From assembly GCF_005796185.1 (NCBI RefSeq), contig NZ_VAHM01000003.1, forward strand, positions 238,995-302,994: a stretch of DNA of 64,000 bases. The letters run 5' to 3'. A model generated the notes under the pieces. It was not told where the DNA came from. It worked only from the letters and a program-made list of their open reading frames with translations, and did no database searches. Positions 52,371 through 60,963 of the stretch are shown one piece after another (position 1 is the first letter of the stretch; the number at the start of each line of letters is the position of its first letter). Source of the stretch: Pseudarthrobacter sp. NamB4. Its GTDB lineage: Bacteria > Actinomycetota > Actinomycetes > Actinomycetales > Micrococcaceae. The translations under genes and the position numbers were made by a program.

Positions 52371-53794
52371 GCCTGGTCCTGTTCTTCGGCAGCAGCCGGC
52401 GGCGCGGCAATGTGCACCACTTTCACCCGGCTGAACTCGTCCAGGAGCTCCGGTCCGTAACCGAAGCCGGCCCCGCTTTCACCGCGCGGCTGGGCGGCAC
52501 CGCCCGGCGCCCCGCCGAAGACCTCGTTGATCTTCACGGTTCCCACCGGAAGGGCTGCCACCGCCTGCTGGATGTGGGCAATGTTGCCCGAAAGGACTGT
52601 GGCGGCGAGGCCGTATTTGCCGCTGCACGCCAGCCGCAGGCCGTCGTCGAACGATTTCACTACCTGCACCGGGGCAACCGGGCCGAACGTCTCCTCCGTC
52701 ATGACGTCCATCCGCTCAGTACAGCCCACCAGGACCGTGGCCGGGTAGAAGGAGCCCGGCCCGTCCGGAAGGGCGCCGCCCTCCACCGCGTGCGCGCCCT
52801 GGTTCAGGGCATCGGTCACGTGGGCGTGCACCGCGTCCCGCATCCGCAGGTCCACGAGCGGCGCCACCGTGCCGTTGCCGTTGCGAAGCGCCGCCTCCGC
52901 TTCCAGGGCAGCGCAGAACTCCTTGGCGATGGCCTCGTGGACGTAGATCCGTTCCACCGCCACGCAGATCTGGCCGCTGTTGCTGAAAGCACCGATGGCA
53001 GCCTGCTCCGCCGCCCATACGGGATCGACGTCGCGGTCCACCAGGAGCGGATCGTTTCCGCCGTTTTCCCGGATGACGTGGGCTCCGGTCAAAGCCCCTG
53101 CCCTGGCGATGCGGGCGCCGGCAGCACTGGATCCCACATGCGCGATGACGTCCACCTCGGACTGGGCAAGAAGCGCGCCCACTCCGGCTCCTCCGGAAAG
53201 AGTCTGGAACACCCCGGCCGGGAAGGCAGGCGCCAGGACCTCGCCCAATGCCTCGCCAAGACGAGGGCAGCGCTCGCTGGGCTTGTGGATGACTGTGTTT
53301 CCGGTGACCAGCGCGGCACCGATCAGCCCGCAGGCCACGGCAACGGGATCGTTCCACGGGGTCAGCAGGGCAGCCACCCCCCGCGGCTCCGCCACCGTGT
53401 AGTCAGAAGCGAGCCGGTTGCCCCTCAGGCTGAGGCCGCGGTGCACAGGGCCGAGCTCCGCGTACTGCTCAAGGGTGGAAACTCCGGCGCCAATCCCCGC
53501 GAGGGATTCCTCCACCGGCCGCCCGGTTTCACTGGCGTTCAGCTCTGCCAGTTTCTGCGCTGCGGCGTCAAGCGCCCGCGCGGCCGAACGGAGCGCGGCG
53601 CCGCGCTCAGCCGGTGGAGTGGAAGCCCACTGCTCCGCAGCGCTCCGGGCAACTTCCACCGAGCGGGCCACGGCGTCCGGTCCGGCCTCGGGCACGGTCC
53701 AGAGGACATCGCCGCTGCGCGGGTTCCGGATGGTAATTCCGGGCTCCCCGGCGGATTCCAGGGATGTGGTTGTTTCGATGGCAGTCGTAGGCAT
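52367..53794 (-). CDS. Aldehyde dehydrogenase family protein
   Basis: A 475-residue NAD(P)-dependent dehydrogenase. Catalytic Cys lies in 'FSNSGQICVAVERIYV' (about 267), the oxyanion Asn in 'LLTPWNDPVAVACG' (about 145) and the general-base segment reads 'IRENGGNDPLLV', with 'ENGG' where most ALDHs have 'ELGG'. It may oxidise an aldehyde sugar or another intermediate of the glycan pathway. It overlaps the first HldE gene by ATGA and has the leader GGAGGAACACC before its ATG. Its link to heptose metabolism is by context only. Confidence 0.87.
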   Translation of the reverse strand: MPTTAIETTTSLESAGEPGITIRNPRSGDVLWTVPEAGPDAVARSVEVARSAAEQWASTPPAERGAALRSAARALDAAAQKLAELNASETGRPVEESLAGIGAGVSTLEQYAELGPVHRGLSLRGNRLASDYTVAEPRGVAALLTPWNDPVAVACGLIGAALVTGNTVIHKPSERCPRLGEALGEVLAPAFPAGVFQTLSGGAGVGALLAQSEVDVIAHVGSSAAGARIARAGALTGAHVIRENGGNDPLLVDRDVDPVWAAEQAAIGAFSNSGQICVAVERIYVHEAIAKEFCAALEAEAALRNGNGTVAPLVDLRMRDAVHAHVTDALNQGAHAVEGGALPDGPGSFYPATVLVGCTERMDVMTEETFGPVAPVQVVKSFDDGLRLACSGKYGLAATVLSGNIAHIQQAVAALPVGTVKINEVFGGAPGGAAQPRGESGAGFGYGPELLDEFSRVKVVHIAAPPAAAEEQDQA

Positions 53795-53836
53795 GGTGTT
53801 CCTCCCGTCGTTTTCCGGTCTGGTGGTTGTCCGCCT

Positions 53837-54553
53837 TTAGGGCCAGGAGCCCTCTTCCTCGTGGCAAATCAGCATTTCGCGGACCTCGCAGCCCTTCGGC
53901 TGCGACAGGGCGAACAGGATGGCCTGTGCTGTGTTGGCGGGGTCATTGAGGCGTGAATCGTCCTGCGGCTTGTACTGCTCGGTGCGGTCGTCAAAGAAGC
54001 GCGTCTTCATGCCGCCCGGGATCATGGTGGTGACGCCGATTTCGCCGCCGGTCTCAGCCGCGAGAGCGTGGCTGAAGCCCACAACCCCGAACTTGGAGGC
54101 GCAGTAGGCGGTGGCGTCGGACACGGCCCGTTTGCCAAGCGTGGATGCGACCGTGATGACCCGGCCGTGGCTTGCCTTGAGGTAGGGAAGGGCTGCGCGG
54201 ACCACGGACACCGTGCCCATGAGGTTCACCCCGATGACCTTCTCCCACTCAGTGGCTTCAACGTCCGCGAGCTTGCCGCAGCGGTCGATGCCGGCAGCCG
54301 TCACCACGGCTTCAAGCCCGCCCAGAGACTCGGCGGCTTCCCTGACGGCGGCTTCGACAGCCGCACGGTCCGCCACATCCACTTCGAACGCCTTCACGGC
54401 GGAAACGCTGCTGATATCGCGGTCCAGCACCACCGGGGTGCCGCCGGCCTTAAGCACGGCGTCGACGACGGCGGCCCCCAGTCCGGAGGCACCTCCCGTT
54501 ACAAGCACGCGGCCGGGGTTGGTGGATGCAGGCACATTCACTTCTGCAGTCAT
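53837..54553 (-). CDS. Short-chain dehydrogenase of the heptose cluster
   Basis: A 238-residue classical SDR: 'VLVTGGASGLGAAVVDAVLK' (GxxxGxG), 'EAVVTAAGIDRCGKLADVEA', catalytic Ser in 'VITVASTLGKRAVSDATAYC' and 'AYCASKFGVV' (YxxxK). C-terminal 'LICHEEEGSWP' resembles SDRs of glycan loci that act on sugars or polyols. It lies between the ALDH gene and the second HldE gene. The leader AAAGGAACACC is nearly the same as that of the ALDH gene, hinting at a duplicated initiation region. Confidence 0.87.
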   Translation of the reverse strand: MTAEVNVPASTNPGRVLVTGGASGLGAAVVDAVLKAGGTPVVLDRDISSVSAVKAFEVDVADRAAVEAAVREAAESLGGLEAVVTAAGIDRCGKLADVEATEWEKVIGVNLMGTVSVVRAALPYLKASHGRVITVASTLGKRAVSDATAYCASKFGVVGFSHALAAETGGEIGVTTMIPGGMKTRFFDDRTEQYKPQDDSRLNDPANTAQAILFALSQPKGCEVREMLICHEEEGSWP

Positions 54554-54626
54554 GGTGTTCCTTTCAATGGGGAAAACAAAAAAACTTGCATAGCGGAGGT
54601 GGGCGTACGGTCAGCCCACCCGTCAG

Positions 54627-56177
54627 TCAGCTGACCTTGGCCAGGGCGTCGGCCAGGCCCGTGGTGGAGCGGGCAGGGTGGTACGGGACGGTGAGGCAGC
54701 GCCCGCCCCACTTCTCCACCAGGTCGGCCTCTGGCAGGCGGGCACCTTTGTAGTCCCCGCCCTTGACCCAGAAGTCGGGACGAAGGCGTTCCAGGGCAGC
54801 CTCCGGGGTGTCTTCATCGAAGATCATCACCGCGTCCACGCATTCCATCGCCAGCAGCAGTTCGGCCCTGTCCTGCTGGCCGATGATGGGACGCTCCGGG
54901 CCTTTGAGCCGGCGCACCGAGTCGTCCGAGTTCAGGCAGACGATCAGGCAGTCCCCCAGTTCGCGGGCCGCCGCCAGGGACCGGACATGGCCTGCGTGCA
55001 GCAGGTCGAAGCACCCGCCCGTGGCCACCACCTTGCCGCCGCCGTCCCGCACCGCGCGGGCCAGCAGCAATGGCTCAGTGGTACGGCGCTTTCCGCCCGC
55101 CTGGCCCCCGGGCTTCGTGCCGAGCACCTGCGGGTCAGCCGGGTCCGGCAAAGCGGACACCCCGCCGCTGGCCAGGAAGTCGGCCGCGTCATGGACTGCC
55201 AGCCTGGCGGCCTCCTCGAGGTCACGGCCGGCAAGGAGGTGTACGGCGAGGCTTGCTGCCAGCCGGTCGCCTGCCCCGCAGGGGTCACCTGCTTCCACCC
55301 GCGGTGCCGGAACAGCGTGTGGGGAGGCACGGTCCTTGCGCAGCAGCACTGCCCCCTGCTCGCCTTTGGTCACCAGGACGGCCTGGCTCTGCCAGCGCTC
55401 CAGCAGGATCCGGCCAGCGTGCGCAGCCAGGTCCTGCGGGTCCTGGCTCTCCCCGGCCGGAACGTCCCGGCCCTTGATGCTGGAGACCGAAGCCTGCCCG
55501 CGGACCGGTTCCTTGGATTCGGGGGCCTCCACGCCTCCCGGGCCGGCCGGCGCTGGCTGGCCGGCCGCTGCTGGCTGGCCGGCCGGTGCTGGCTGGGCAC
55601 TCACGGCCTGGGCAGCCTTCGCCGCCTCGGCCAGGTTGGGCGTGACCACGGCAACACCTGGTACCGGCTCCGGCCCGGCAGGGTGCGGGTCCCAGATGAC
55701 GGGCACGTCGACTGCAAGCCGGGCCAGAAGGTCCCGGAGCTGGGGATTGGCGGCGAGGCCCCTGCCGTAGTCGGCAACAATGATCACGCCCGCCTTCTCG
55801 ACAGCGCGCAGCATGGCCGGGCTGACGTCCGGGACGGGGGCCTTTTCACAACCCTGGTCGAAGCGGACCACGGGATGCGATCCGGCCCTGACGCGGGTCT
55901 TGACCGGTGATGCATGCCCGCTGGGACCGGACACAAGGCGCACTCCGGCGAGCTGCGCTTCCAGCTGCCGGCCGGCGTCGTCATCACCCAGGACAGTCAC
56001 CAGTGTGACGGGCCAGCCGTCCCCCGCCAGCATCCGGGCCACCAGGCCCGCACCGCCGGCGCGCCGCTTGACGCCGGAAACATCCACCACGGGGACAGGG
56101 GCATCGGGGCTGAGCCGGGTTGCCTCGCCGGACAGGTCCACGTCCAGCATCACATCGCCCACCACTACGATCCTCAT
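54627..56177 (-). CDS. HldE-like bifunctional heptose kinase / nucleotidyltransferase (copy 2)
   Basis: A 516-residue PfkB kinase plus nucleotidyltransferase. The kinase opens '[20 protein letters not shown]' and keeps 'DPCGAGDRLAASLAVHLLAG' (about 299); the transferase has 'GGCFDLLHAGHVRSLAAARE' (about 386) and 'DFWVKGGDYKGARLPEADL'. A long low-complexity insertion (about 195-250), including three copies of QPAxAG, splits the kinase domain; it is encoded by three perfect-length 18-bp repeats. ATG at 56177 overlaps the stop of the GmhA-like gene. The two HldE copies are quite different and may use different substrates. Confidence 0.88.
   Translation of the reverse strand: MRIVVVGDVMLDVDLSGEATRLSPDAPVPVVDVSGVKRRAGGAGLVARMLAGDGWPVTLVTVLGDDDAGRQLEAQLAGVRLVSGPSGHASPVKTRVRAGSHPVVRFDQGCEKAPVPDVSPAMLRAVEKAGVIIVADYGRGLAANPQLRDLLARLAVDVPVIWDPHPAGPEPVPGVAVVTPNLAEAAKAAQAVSAQPAPAGQPAAAGQPAPAGPGGVEAPESKEPVRGQASVSSIKGRDVPAGESQDPQDLAAHAGRILLERWQSQAVLVTKGEQGAVLLRKDRASPHAVPAPRVEAGDPCGAGDRLAASLAVHLLAGRDLEEAARLAVHDAADFLASGGVSALPDPADPQVLGTKPGGQAGGKRRTTEPLLLARAVRDGGGKVVATGGCFDLLHAGHVRSLAAARELGDCLIVCLNSDDSVRRLKGPERPIIGQQDRAELLLAMECVDAVMIFDEDTPEAALERLRPDFWVKGGDYKGARLPEADLVEKWGGRCLTVPYHPARSTTGLADALAKVS
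55542..55595 (-). repeat. Three tandem 18-bp repeats inside HldE copy 2
   Basis: Units 55542-55559, 55560-55577 and 55578-55595 share GCCGGCCGnnGCTGGCTG and encode QPAPAG, QPAAAG and QPAPAG in the minus frame. They are in-frame, so copy number could change without breaking the gene. Together they sit in the kinase-domain insertion. Confidence 0.85.
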
Positions 56178-56884
56178 GCCCGGCCTCCCCGCTTCTGCAA
56201 TCCTGCGTCGACGGCGCTGCGCCGGCCCACTTCCAGGTCGAAGGCACGGCACATGGCGTGCAGGGCGATCAGGTGCCCCTCCTGCGCGTTGGCGCTGAGG
56301 GCGTCGACCATCACGGCTTCGTCGCAGGCCTCGGTCAAAGGATTGGGGCCGACGCCGGTGAGCGCCCAGGTGGTGATGTTCAGTTTCGCGGCTGCTTCGG
56401 CAGCCCGCAGCAGGTTGGGGCTTTTGCCACTGGTGGACAGCAGCATGAGCACGTCTCCGGAACGGCCGTGGGCGCGCACCTGGCGGGCGAAGACTTCGTC
56501 GTAGCCGTAGTCGTTGGCGATTGCCGTAACCGCCGACGATTCGGCGTGCAACGAGATCGCCGAGAACGGGACCCGCTCGCCGTCGAACCTGCCCACCAGC
56601 TCCGCGGTGAGGTGCTGGGCTTCCGCCGCTGAGCCCCCGTTGCCGGCGGCAAGCAGACGCTGCCCGCGGAGGAGTCGCTGGGCGAGCTCCACTCCCCAGG
56701 CGGCCAGGAGGCCGGACTGGCTGCGAAGCGAATCCAGGGCCGGCACCACATTGTCAAGATGGGTCTGGACAATATCCGCGCTGGCGGGATCCGCAAAGCC
56801 GGAACCGGGCAGAACGCCGGGCAGCGCCGGTGCCGTGGCCAAAGCCGGCAGGTCGGCTTCACGAAGGGTCCATTCTGCAGTCAC
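56174..56884 (-). CDS. GmhA-like phosphoheptose isomerase (SIS domain)
   Basis: A 236-residue SIS-domain protein related to sedoheptulose 7-phosphate isomerase. It contains the GmhA signature '[20 protein letters not shown]' followed by '[20 protein letters not shown]', '[20 protein letters not shown]' and the C-terminal '[20 protein letters not shown]', where Glu and His match the catalytic pair of GmhA. It would make D-glycero-D-manno-heptose 7-phosphate from sedoheptulose 7-phosphate. An N-terminal extension of about 35 residues is unusual. Overlaps both neighbours by ATGA. Confidence 0.88.
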   Translation of the reverse strand: MTAEWTLREADLPALATAPALPGVLPGSGFADPASADIVQTHLDNVVPALDSLRSQSGLLAAWGVELAQRLLRGQRLLAAGNGGSAAEAQHLTAELVGRFDGERVPFSAISLHAESSAVTAIANDYGYDEVFARQVRAHGRSGDVLMLLSTSGKSPNLLRAAEAAAKLNITTWALTGVGPNPLTEACDEAVMVDALSANAQEGHLIALHAMCRAFDLEVGRRSAVDAGLQKRGGRA

Positions 56885-58134
56885 AGTGCCGCTCCTTCCA
56901 TCGGGGCAACGCCGGCAGGGGCACCGGCCACCGCCAGCTGATAGGCCTTCTCGGTTTCCGCGGCCACCCTGTCCCAGGAATACCGGGTCTGGGCACGCAG
57001 TTTGCCTGCATTGCCCAGCTCCGCCCGCAGGTCGGGGTTCCCGAACAGCAGGGCCAGGGCTGAGGCGATGGCCTCAGGGTCGCGGGGCGGTACGTGCAGC
57101 CCGGTTCCGTGGTCAACCACGGTGTCACGGAGACCGCCGACGGCGGCAGCCACCACGGGCACACCGCATGCCATTGCTTCCAGCGGGACAATTCCGAATG
57201 GCTCATACCAGGGTGCACACACCACGGCGTCGGCGCTGCGGAAGATCCCGGGCATCTCACCGCGGGACACCTGGCCCTGCAGCCGGACCTGGTCCGCAAC
57301 CCCGAGTTCGGTGGCGAGGTCCATCAGGCGCCGCACCTCGGGGTCGGCATGGAGTACGCCGGAATCCCCGCCGCCGCCCACGATCAGGAGCTCCACGTCG
57401 TCGAATCCGGCCTCACGCAGGAAGGGGAGCGCCCGGATCACCAGGTCCACTCCCTTGCGCGGGACCAGCCGTCCCACCGAAAGAACGCGGAATCGGCGCT
57501 TCCTGGAATCTGCCGGGCCGTCCGCGGAAAAAAAGCTGAGGTCCACGCCGCAGGGGGCGATGGAGATCTTTCCGGTATTGATGCCCATGGCCTTAAGCTC
57601 AAACACCTCGTCCGAACACGTGGCGATGATCCGGTCCGCTGAACGTCCCACGCCCGGCTCCAGCCAGCGCCGCTCCTGGGGGCTGGTGTCCTCCGCGCCC
57701 TGGTGCCTGCGCTTGACGGTGCCCAGCGCGTGGAAGGTCTGGATCACGGGGACCCGGTATCCGGCGTCCGGACGCCTGGCCGCGTCCATCGCAGCGAGGC
57801 CGGACATCCAGAAGTGGCCATGCACCACGTCCGGCGGCCGTTGGCTCCAGTCCCTGGCCACTCCGTCAGCGAGATCACCCATGAAGGGCAGCAGTTCGTC
57901 TTTGGGAACATGTGTGGCGGGTCCTGCATCCACGTGGACCACCTCGAAGCCGCGCCCCACCCGGACCTTGGCGGGAAGCTCCGTTGCGTCCCTGCGGGTG
58001 TAGACGGTGACGTGGTGGCCGCGCCTGGCGAGCGCTTCCGACAGTGCCGCGACGTGCACGTTCTGCCCGCCGGCATCCACCCCGCCAAGGGCTGCCAGCG
58101 GGCTGGCGTGTTCGGAAATCATCGCGATTCTCAT
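56881..58134 (-). CDS. Glycosyltransferase family 4 (GT-B)
   Basis: A 417-residue GT-B enzyme of the GT4 family. N-terminal '[20 protein letters not shown]' with '[10 protein letters not shown]' binds the acceptor, and the C-terminal domain has '[20 protein letters not shown]' and the donor-binding '[20 protein letters not shown]' (EX7E motif). This pattern is close to MshA-like and sucrose-synthase-like enzymes. The donor and acceptor are unknown; in this operon a heptose- or hexose-transfer to a lipid or sugar carrier is likely. Confidence 0.88.
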   Translation of the reverse strand: MRIAMISEHASPLAALGGVDAGGQNVHVAALSEALARRGHHVTVYTRRDATELPAKVRVGRGFEVVHVDAGPATHVPKDELLPFMGDLADGVARDWSQRPPDVVHGHFWMSGLAAMDAARRPDAGYRVPVIQTFHALGTVKRRHQGAEDTSPQERRWLEPGVGRSADRIIATCSDEVFELKAMGINTGKISIAPCGVDLSFFSADGPADSRKRRFRVLSVGRLVPRKGVDLVIRALPFLREAGFDDVELLIVGGGGDSGVLHADPEVRRLMDLATELGVADQVRLQGQVSRGEMPGIFRSADAVVCAPWYEPFGIVPLEAMACGVPVVAAAVGGLRDTVVDHGTGLHVPPRDPEAIASALALLFGNPDLRAELGNAGKLRAQTRYSWDRVAAETEKAYQLAVAGAPAGVAPMEGAAL

Positions 58135-59165
58135 GGAGTCTTCCTCTCTCCCGCCGGGACAAGGATCCGCTCGTCCCGGCCGTCGTTACCGCCGTTCCCC
58201 GGCCGGCTGTCAAGGTCCGCCAGGAGTTCATCCCAGCGGTCCTGGAACCTGCCCAGGCCGTAGCGTTCCAGTGCCGCCTCACGGGCGGCGACACCCCGCC
58301 GTCGTGCTTCCTCCGGGTTGGCGATCAGCCGCTCCGCGCAGCGAAGCAACTCGTCGATATCGGCGGAGATGGCGCCAGCTTCCGGCGGCACCGCCCGCGG
58401 CGCTTCGGTGCTGGCAAGGGCCACCACCGGCATGCCCAGGTGCATGGCTTCCAGGAGGGACAATCCCAGGGACGTCCAGCGCATTGGGTGCACGTAGACC
58501 CGGCACCGGGCCAGTTCGCGGTGCAGTTCCTGCGTCTTCAGGTCGCCCCGGGAGGTCAGCCGGCTGGGATCAATCCCTGCGGCTGCAGCAAGGCCGTCCG
58601 TCTTCATGCCGAAGACCTGCAGCGGTGCGACGGACGCGAAGTCTGGAAGCAGGTCCGTGCCCGTGACGCGGCCGCGCCGGATCGGTTCGTTGACCACCAC
58701 GCCCAGTTCCGGCAGCTCCCCGGTGTAGAGCTGACCGGGGTCCGGTATGCCATGTTCGATGACCAGGCTGCGGGCCGAGCCGTTGTCCCAGGCAAGCCTG
58801 TTGAAGTGCGTCACGTGAACGACGGGGATGCGCTGCTGGTCCGCAAGCGGGTGCCGGGCGAAGGGAAAGCCCTCCTTGGGCGTGTTGTGCTCCAGGTAGA
58901 CAGCGGGCAGGTCAACGCCGGGCCGGCGGCCCAGTACTCGCGCCAGTTCCTCGATTTCCTCCGGGCGTTGAAGGACGACGGCGTCAACGGCGTCCGCGTC
59001 CAGCGTTGCCAGCTCCACTTCCCGCACTGATGCAGGCCAGTCCCTGCCGGCACGGCCAAGTCCCCAGGCCCCACCTCCCGGGAGGACGGGAAGGAGGTAT
59101 TCATGACGGCCGCGGACGAAGGCGTCCGTCCAGGAACCGTGGACATGCCAGAGCAGGATTCTCAT
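58131..59165 (-). CDS. Glycosyltransferase (GT-B fold)
   Basis: A 344-residue glycosyltransferase starting '[20 protein letters not shown]'. The C-terminal donor-binding part '[20 protein letters not shown]' with '[20 protein letters not shown]' carries the glutamate-rich GT4-like motif; the N-terminal region contains '[20 protein letters not shown]'. It overlaps both neighbours by ATGA. Family assignment beyond GT-B/GT4-like is uncertain. It is probably the second sugar-adding enzyme of the cluster. Confidence 0.85.
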   Translation of the reverse strand: MRILLWHVHGSWTDAFVRGRHEYLLPVLPGGGAWGLGRAGRDWPASVREVELATLDADAVDAVVLQRPEEIEELARVLGRRPGVDLPAVYLEHNTPKEGFPFARHPLADQQRIPVVHVTHFNRLAWDNGSARSLVIEHGIPDPGQLYTGELPELGVVVNEPIRRGRVTGTDLLPDFASVAPLQVFGMKTDGLAAAAGIDPSRLTSRGDLKTQELHRELARCRVYVHPMRWTSLGLSLLEAMHLGMPVVALASTEAPRAVPPEAGAISADIDELLRCAERLIANPEEARRRGVAAREAALERYGLGRFQDRWDELLADLDSRPGNGGNDGRDERILVPAGERKTP

Positions 59166-60250
59166 CTGTTGCGGGCCTTTCTACGGGTGCTGACATGGGT
59201 ACTGAAAGAGCTCACGCCGCCTATCAGTCGTTCAACCGCTGCCACCACATCCTCGGGCGAGACGGAGGCCAGGCAGGGATGGCCGGGAACCGGGCAGACA
59301 CGGGCCCGGCTCATCCTGCAGGGTGCGTTCTGGTCGCCCAGGAGCTCCAGCGGAACCCCGTAGGGTGCCCAGCGGATGGCAGGCACCACAGGGGAGAACA
59401 GGCAGGCAACGGGTGTGCCGACGGCGGCTGCAAGGTGGGCGGGTCCAGTGTTGCCCGTCACGACGGCTTCGGCGCCTGCCATGACCCCCGCAAGGGTATG
59501 GAGATCCGTGCGGCCGCCAAGGTCCAGGGCGGAAGGGCCTGCCACCGTTGCAGTCAATGAAGTTTCGCCCGGGCCGCCGGTCACCACCACGCGGTGGCCG
59601 GCACCTTGGAGGAGTTCGACGGCGGCCGCGTGGTGCAACGGCGGCCAGGCCCTGGCGGGAACTGCGGCGCCCGGGTGGACCACCACATACGGCTCTTGCC
59701 CCACCAGGTCCCGCACGTCCGGCACGGAGGCCAGGCGGAGCTTTCCGTCGTCGCCTGCCGGCAGCCGGAATCCTGCTGCCTCGGCAATGCCCAGGGCGCG
59801 TTCCGCCTCCGGCTGGTCCTCGGGGAAGTCTTCCCCCGGCTTGAGGCGCACATCGAGGAGTGACCCGGCGTAATCCGTGGAAGCTCCGGTGATGCGTTCA
59901 ACCCCCGCCAGCCGCAGCAGCAGCGCCAGCGGCAGGGGCGACTGGTGGAAGGACGTGAGGATGACGGCTTCGTTGATCCTTGAATTCCGGACGTAGTCGA
60001 TAAGCCTGTCGGCGTGGGGTCCGGTCATTTTGGGTGCCGGATTCATGATCCACGGGCTGTCCCAGCTGTAAACCTCCGAGACTCCCGGCAGCACTGCGGC
60101 CGCGGCTTCTCCCTGCCTGCCGCACAGCATCACGACATGGTTTGGGTTGTTCCCGTCCGGGGTCCTGCCGTTGGCCGCCGCCCTTACCGCGGGACCGGCC
60201 AAGAGGACATCGCCCATGCTGTCCAGGCGCGCCACCAGGACGCGCCCCAT
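59162..60250 (-). CDS. Glycosyltransferase family 9 (heptosyltransferase-type)
   Basis: A 362-residue GT9 protein, the family of ADP-heptose:LPS heptosyltransferases (WaaC, WaaF, WaaQ). It has the N-terminal 'VLVARLDSMGDVLLAGPAVR' and the C-terminal ADP-heptose-binding region 'AVVTGNTGPAHLAAAVGTPV' followed by 'LFSPVVPAIRWAPYGVPLEL'. In Gram-negatives this family uses ADP-L-glycero-D-manno-heptose. Here it shares one base with the GmhB-like gene upstream (TAATG) and is part of the heptose operon, which strongly supports heptose as donor. Confidence 0.9.
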   Translation of the reverse strand: MGRVLVARLDSMGDVLLAGPAVRAAANGRTPDGNNPNHVVMLCGRQGEAAAAVLPGVSEVYSWDSPWIMNPAPKMTGPHADRLIDYVRNSRINEAVILTSFHQSPLPLALLLRLAGVERITGASTDYAGSLLDVRLKPGEDFPEDQPEAERALGIAEAAGFRLPAGDDGKLRLASVPDVRDLVGQEPYVVVHPGAAVPARAWPPLHHAAAVELLQGAGHRVVVTGGPGETSLTATVAGPSALDLGGRTDLHTLAGVMAGAEAVVTGNTGPAHLAAAVGTPVACLFSPVVPAIRWAPYGVPLELLGDQNAPCRMSRARVCPVPGHPCLASVSPEDVVAAVERLIGGVSSFSTHVSTRRKARNR

Positions 60251-60786
60251 TAGGGCGCCTCCCGCAGCAGGACGACGGCGTCTGCGAGGTTCCGAGCAAC
60301 AAGGCGGGCCCCCGCCACTTCCTCGGCCCGGGTTACCGGTGTGGGAACCAGGACTCCGGTGGCGCCGGCGGCTTCTGCGGCCCTGACGTCGGCACCGATG
60401 TCACCGATCAGCGCGGCCTCTGATTCCGCTATTCCCAGCTTCCGGCACGCGCTGTGCACCATGCCCGGCGCCGGCTTGCGGCACTCACAGCCGTCCTGGT
60501 CCGAGTGCGGGCACACTTCCCAGACATCGAAGGGCCCCAGCAGTTCGTCCACCCTGGCATTGACGCTGGCTACGTCCTCCGCGGTGATCATGCCGCGGGC
60601 GATTCCGGACTGGTTGCTGAGGACGCCGGTGGCTATGCCCTCGGAGCGCAGGGCGTCCAATACCGCTTTTGCGCCGGGCATCGGGCGGACAAGATCAGGG
60701 TCCCCGTTGTAGGGCACATCGATTACCAGGGTCCCGTCCCGGTCGAACAGGACAGCCCTGAGTTTGGAGGTTACGGAGCTTCCCAT
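60250..60786 (-). CDS. GmhB-like heptose-1,7-bisphosphate phosphatase (HAD-IIIA)
   Basis: A 178-residue HAD phosphatase. Motif I 'AVLFDRDGTLVID' with the nucleophile Asp, 'VLSNQSGIARGMITAEDVAS' (motif II), a zinc loop 'CPHSDQDGCECRKPAPGM' (C, H, C, C) and 'ALIGDIGADVRAAEAAGATG' (motif IV) are the pattern of GmhB, which removes the C7 phosphate from heptose bisphosphate. It is the first gene of the heptose cluster. ATG 60786 fits GGGAGG two bases upstream; a GTG 18 bp further up is an alternative start. Confidence 0.9.
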   Translation of the reverse strand: MGSSVTSKLRAVLFDRDGTLVIDVPYNGDPDLVRPMPGAKAVLDALRSEGIATGVLSNQSGIARGMITAEDVASVNARVDELLGPFDVWEVCPHSDQDGCECRKPAPGMVHSACRKLGIAESEAALIGDIGADVRAAEAAGATGVLVPTPVTRAEEVAGARLVARNLADAVVLLREAP

Positions 60787-60963
60787 AACCTCCCTGTTCC
60801 CCACTGCTACTGCTCCTAAACAGGGCCGGACGCTTTTCTCACCTTTCGGTTGTTATTCCTTTGCCGCTCTGAACAGGCAAGATAGCGCCGCAACTGCTTC
60901 TGCTGCTCCTCCCGGCGGTACCCGGACAGCATCCTCCGGCGGCTTTCACCGGCGGACCCAGGG

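Noticed and set aside
49861..60804. LPS core biosynthesis, implying a Gram-negative source
   Set aside because: Surrounding genes and codon use are actinobacterial and there are no lipid A, ligase or outer-membrane transport genes.
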